From positions 3,534,001 to 3,598,000 of the forward strand of contig NEEC01000007.1 in assembly GCA_002189035.1 (NCBI GenBank): 64,000 bases of DNA, given 5' to 3'. Positions 60,993 to 64,000 of the stretch are shown here, one piece after another. Below the pieces are notes generated by a model that did not search any database, had not been told where the DNA came from, and worked only from the letters and a program-made list of their open reading frames with translations. The first letter of the stretch is position 1. Every line of letters starts with the position of its first letter. The DNA is from Utricularia gibba (lineage: Eukaryota > Streptophyta > Magnoliopsida > Lamiales > Lentibulariaceae). Position numbers and translations under genes: made by a program.

Positions 60993-63629
60993 AGGCACTC
61001 TCGTGGGGCAACGGTATCGAGCAGGAGGTCGAGTCGAGCTCGGGCCCAGAGTCATTTGTAGCCGGCAAAAAAATTGATGCATTTATTAACGTTCGGTTTA
61101 TTAGGCTGCCTACATAGTTTTCTCAAGGAAAAGCTTGTCGTTTCTGGGCGGGTGATGTCTTTTGGAACTTCGTTCTGACCATAGGTTCGGTCTGACTCCT
61201 TTGCCACATCGGGTCCTACTCGACGAAAATCGTGATGCAGTTATTGAAGTTAGGATTCATGAGCACCCAAAATGGTTTTCTCAACCGCATGCTTTATATT
61301 TGATAAGGTGCTCTCGTGGGGCAACGGTATCGAGTAGGAGGTCGAGTCGAGCTCGGGCCCATAGTCATTTGTAGCTCGGCAAAAAACTTGATGCATTTAT
61401 TAACGGTTGGTTTTAATAGGCTGCCTCAATGGTTTTCTCAAGGAAAAGCTTGTCGTTTTTGGGCGGGTGATGTCGTTGTGAACTTCGTTCTGACCAAGGT
61501 TCGGTCTGTCCTTTGCCAAATCTGGTCCTACTCGACGAAAATCGTGATGCAGTTATTGAAGTTAGGATTTCATGAGCACCCAAAATGCTTTTGTCAATCG
61601 CATGCTTTGTATTGAGGAGGCGCTCTAGTGGGGCACGGTATCGGCAAAAGGTCGAGTCGGGCTCGCTCCCAGAGTCATTTTTAGCCTGTCAAAAAAAGTG
61701 ATGCATTTATTAACGTTGGGTTTTAATAGGCTGCCTACATGGTTTCTCAAGGAAAAGCTTGTCGTTTCTGGGCGGGTGATGTCTTTTGGAACTTCGTTCT
61801 GACCATAGGTTCGGTCTGACTCCTTTGCCACATCGGGTCCTACTCGACGAAAATCGTGATGCAGTTATTGAAGTTAGGATTTCATGAGCACCCAAAATGG
61901 TTTTCTCAACCGCATGCTTTATATTTGATAAGGCTTCTCGTGGGGCAACGGTATCGAGTAGGAGGTCGAGTCGAGCTCGGGCCCATAGTCATTTGTAGCT
62001 CGGCAAAAAACTTGATGCATTTATTAACGGTTGGTTTTAATAGGCTGCCTCAATGGTTTTCTCAAGGAAAAGCTTGTCGTTTTTGGGCGGGTGATGTCGT
62101 TGTGAACTTCGTTCTGACCCAAGGTTCGGTCTGTCTCCTTTGCCAATCTGGTCCTACTCGACGAAAATCGTGATGCAGTTATTGAAGTTAGGATTTCATG
62201 AGCACCCAAAATGCTTTTGTCAATCGCATGCTTTGTAGTTGAGGAGGCGCTCTAGTGGGGCACGGTATCGGGCAAAAGGTCGAGTCGGGCTCGCTCCAGA
62301 GTCATTTTTAGCCTGTCAAAAAAAGTGATGCATTTATTAACGTTGGGTTTTAATAGGCTGCCTACATGGTTTCTCAAGGAAAAGCTTGTCGTTTCTGGGC
62401 GGGTGATGTCTTTTGGAACTTCGTTCTGACCATAGGTTCGGTCTGACTCCTTTGCCACATCGGTCCTACTCGACGAAAATCGTGATGCAGTTATTGAAGT
62501 TAGGATTTCATGAGCACCCAAAATGGTTTTCTCAACCGCATGCTTTATATTTGATAAGGCACTCTCGTGGGGCAACGGTATCGAGCAGGAGGTCGAGTCG
62601 AGCTCGGGCCCAGAGTCATTTGTAGCCCGGCAAAAAAATTGATGCATTTATTAACGTTGGTTTTATTAGGCTGCCTACATGTTTTCAAGGAAAAGCTTGT
62701 CGTTTTGGGCGGGTGATGTCTTTTGGAACTTCGTTCTGACCAAGGTTCGGTCTGACTCCTTTGCCAATCGGGTCCTACTCGACGAAAATCGTGATGCAGT
62801 TATTGAAGTTAGGATTTCATGAGCACCCAAAATGGTTTTCTCAACCGCATGCTTTATATTTGATAAGGTGCTCTCGTGGGGCAACGGTATCGAGTAGGAG
62901 GTCGAGTCGAGCTCGGGCCATAGTCATTTGTAGCTCGGCAAAAAACTTGATGCATTTATTAACGGTTGGTTTTAATAGGCTGCCTCAATGGTTTTCTCAA
63001 GGAAAAGCTTGTCGTTTTTGGGCGGGTGATGTCGTTGTGAACTTCGTTCTGACCAAGGTTCGGTCTGACTCCTTTGCCAAATCTGGTCCTACTCGACGAA
63101 AATCGTGATGCAGTTATTGAAGTTAGGATTTCATGAGCACCCAAAATGCTTTTGTCAATCGCATGCTTTGTAGTTGAGGAGGCGCTCTAGTGGGGCACGG
63201 TATCGGCAAAAGGTCGAGTCGGGCTCGCTCCCAGAGTCATTTTTAGCCTGTCAAAAAAGTGATGCATTTATTAACGTTGGGTTTTAATAGGCTGCCTACA
63301 TGGTTTCTCAAGGAAAAGCTTGTCGTTTCTGGGCGGGTGATGTCTTTTGGAACTTCGTTCTGACCATAGGTTCGGTCTGACTCCTTTGCCACATCGGGTC
63401 CTACTCGACGAAAATCGTGATGCAGTTATTGAAGTTAGGATTTCATGAGCACCCAAAATGGTTTTCTCAACCGCATGCTTTATATTTGATAAGGCTTCTC
63501 GTGGGGCAACGGTATCGAGTAGGAGGTCGAGTCGAGCTCGGGCCCATAGTCATTTGTAGCTCGGCAAAAAACTTGATGCATTTATTAACGGTTGGTTTTA
63601 ATAGGCTGCCTCAATGGTTTTCTCAAGGA

Positions 63630-63692
63630 AAAGTGGGGCGGGTGATGTCGTTGTGAACTTCGTTCTGACCCTTCGGGTTAGAAAATCGTGAT
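63630..63692 (+). other. Altered H2 near the right end
   Basis: GGAAAAGTGGGGCGGG replaces the usual HindIII-site region. CTGACCCTTCGGGTTAGAAAATCG replaces the second part of H2, so about 45 bases are lost and the string TTCGGGTTA is not typical of this satellite. The B-type monomer after it is normal. Confidence 0.65.
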
Positions 63693-64000
63693 GCAGTTAT
63701 TGAAGTTAGGATTTCATGAGCACCCAAAATGCTTTTGTCAATCGCATGCTTTGTAGTTGAGGAGGCGCTCTAGTGGGGCACGGTATCGGGCAAAAGGTCG
63801 AGTCGGGCTCGCTCCAGAGTCATTTTTAGCCTGTCAAAAAAAGTGATGCATTTATTAACGTTGGGTTTTAAATAGGCTGCCTACATGGTTTCTCAAGGAA
63901 AAGCTTGTCGTTTCTGGCGGGTGATGTCTTTTGGAACTTCGTTCTGACCATAGGTTCGGTCTGACTCCTTTGCCACATCGGGTCCTACTCGACGAAAATC

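Larger units (their letters stand above)
1..64000 (+). repeat. Satellite DNA array, ~312-bp monomer, ~206 copies
   Basis: The entire window is a head-to-tail tandem array. The anchor TGATGCAG recurs at 31, 340, 645, 958, 1267 and so on to 63418 and 63689. Spacing is mostly 305-316 bp, for example exactly 312 bp at 10271, 10583, 10895 and 11207. All copies read on the plus strand; I saw no inverted copy. Each monomer usually carries one HindIII site (AAGCTT, in H2), one SphI site (GCATGC, in H1) and often one SacI site (GAGCTC, in H1), so digestion should give a ladder of about 312 bp. No flanking unique DNA is present at either end. The scale and organisation are typical of centromeric or pericentromeric heterochromatin, most likely from a plant; that placement is inference. 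I do not recognise a named satellite family. Confidence 0.98.
38677..64000 (+). repeat. Array block 11: homogenised A-B / A-B-C higher-order repeat domain
   Basis: This is the most regular part of the window. From 39278 I classified 28 type A copies and each is followed by B. After B comes either a new A (period about 627 bp, as 42353 to 42980) or a C and then A (period about 930 bp, as 49575 to 50510, 50510 to 51439 and 57689 to 58622). Some units have a second C-like copy, as at 44852, 47121 and 55219. Stretches such as 42039-43300 and 49146-49960 are close to exact copies of each other, which indicates recent homogenisation. The array continues past the window end. Confidence 0.85.

Noticed and set aside
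63666-63682. Telomere-like word near TTCGGGTTAG
   Set aside because: It is a single degenerate occurrence inside a deletion lesion, with no tandem TTAGGG or TTTAGGG units.
1-64000. CENP-B box in the monomer
   Set aside because: I checked the TTCG and CGGG words against the pattern NTTCGNNNNANNCGGGN on both strands of types A, B and D and found no match. The conserved core is a different sequence.
1-64000. CRISPR array
   Set aside because: Repeats of about 312 bp without unique spacers are satellite DNA, not CRISPR units of 25-40 bp separated by unique spacers.
1-64000. Ribosomal spacer subrepeats or a tandem gene cluster
   Set aside because: There is no rRNA sequence or other conserved gene anywhere, and more than 200 copies without interruption is far beyond usual spacer subrepeat arrays.
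1-64000. Identity with a named cereal centromere satellite (CentO or CentC) because of the 156-bp half unit
   Set aside because: Only the length is similar. I could not see a convincing sequence match from memory, so no family name is given.

Overview
The whole 64-kb window is one uninterrupted satellite DNA array. I see no protein-coding gene, rRNA, tRNA, CRISPR array or recognisable transposon. Every stretch I read is a copy of one monomer of about 312 bp, and all copies run in the same direction. Using the word TGATGCAG as anchor I placed about 206 monomers by hand, from position 31 to 63689. Intact copies are 299-316 bp apart, and a few damaged ones are shorter. Neither array edge is present.

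The monomer is itself an old dimer. Its two halves, H1 (155-157 bp) and H2 (usually 157-159 bp), still align without gaps over their first 53 bases (40 of 53 identical in the copy at 49575). The hidden basic period is therefore about 156 bp, a nucleosome-scale length like that of many plant centromeric satellites. Scale, head-to-tail order and higher-order structure suggest plant (peri)centromeric heterochromatin. That is inference: I recognise no named family, and no unique sequence identifies the species.

Monomers fall into recurring types, here called A, B, C, D, E, F and X, defined by linked variants. Layout: 1-5296 mixed D/E/F; 5297-7782 two A-C-D-E tetramers (about 1.24 kb each); 7783-12749 mixed, with the first B-like copies; 12750-16164 A-C-D-F tetramers; 16165-18900 leading into X-B dimers; 18901-20475 a segment that recurs at 25750-27006; 20476-22348 mixed E/D; 22349-25460 A-B-D-E tetramers; 27007-28870 mixed; 28871-32280 A-B dimers; 32281-38676 a damaged zone; 38677-64000 a fairly homogeneous domain of A-B dimers (about 627 bp) and A-B-C trimers (about 930 bp). 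Type B thus appears to arise, enter the second slot of the tetramer, and then dominate.

Two oddities may be technical. Single-base losses in short homopolymers far outnumber gains. About ten short patches interleave words from different parts of the monomer, as if out-of-register copies had been merged. Read-level evidence is needed before treating these as biology.
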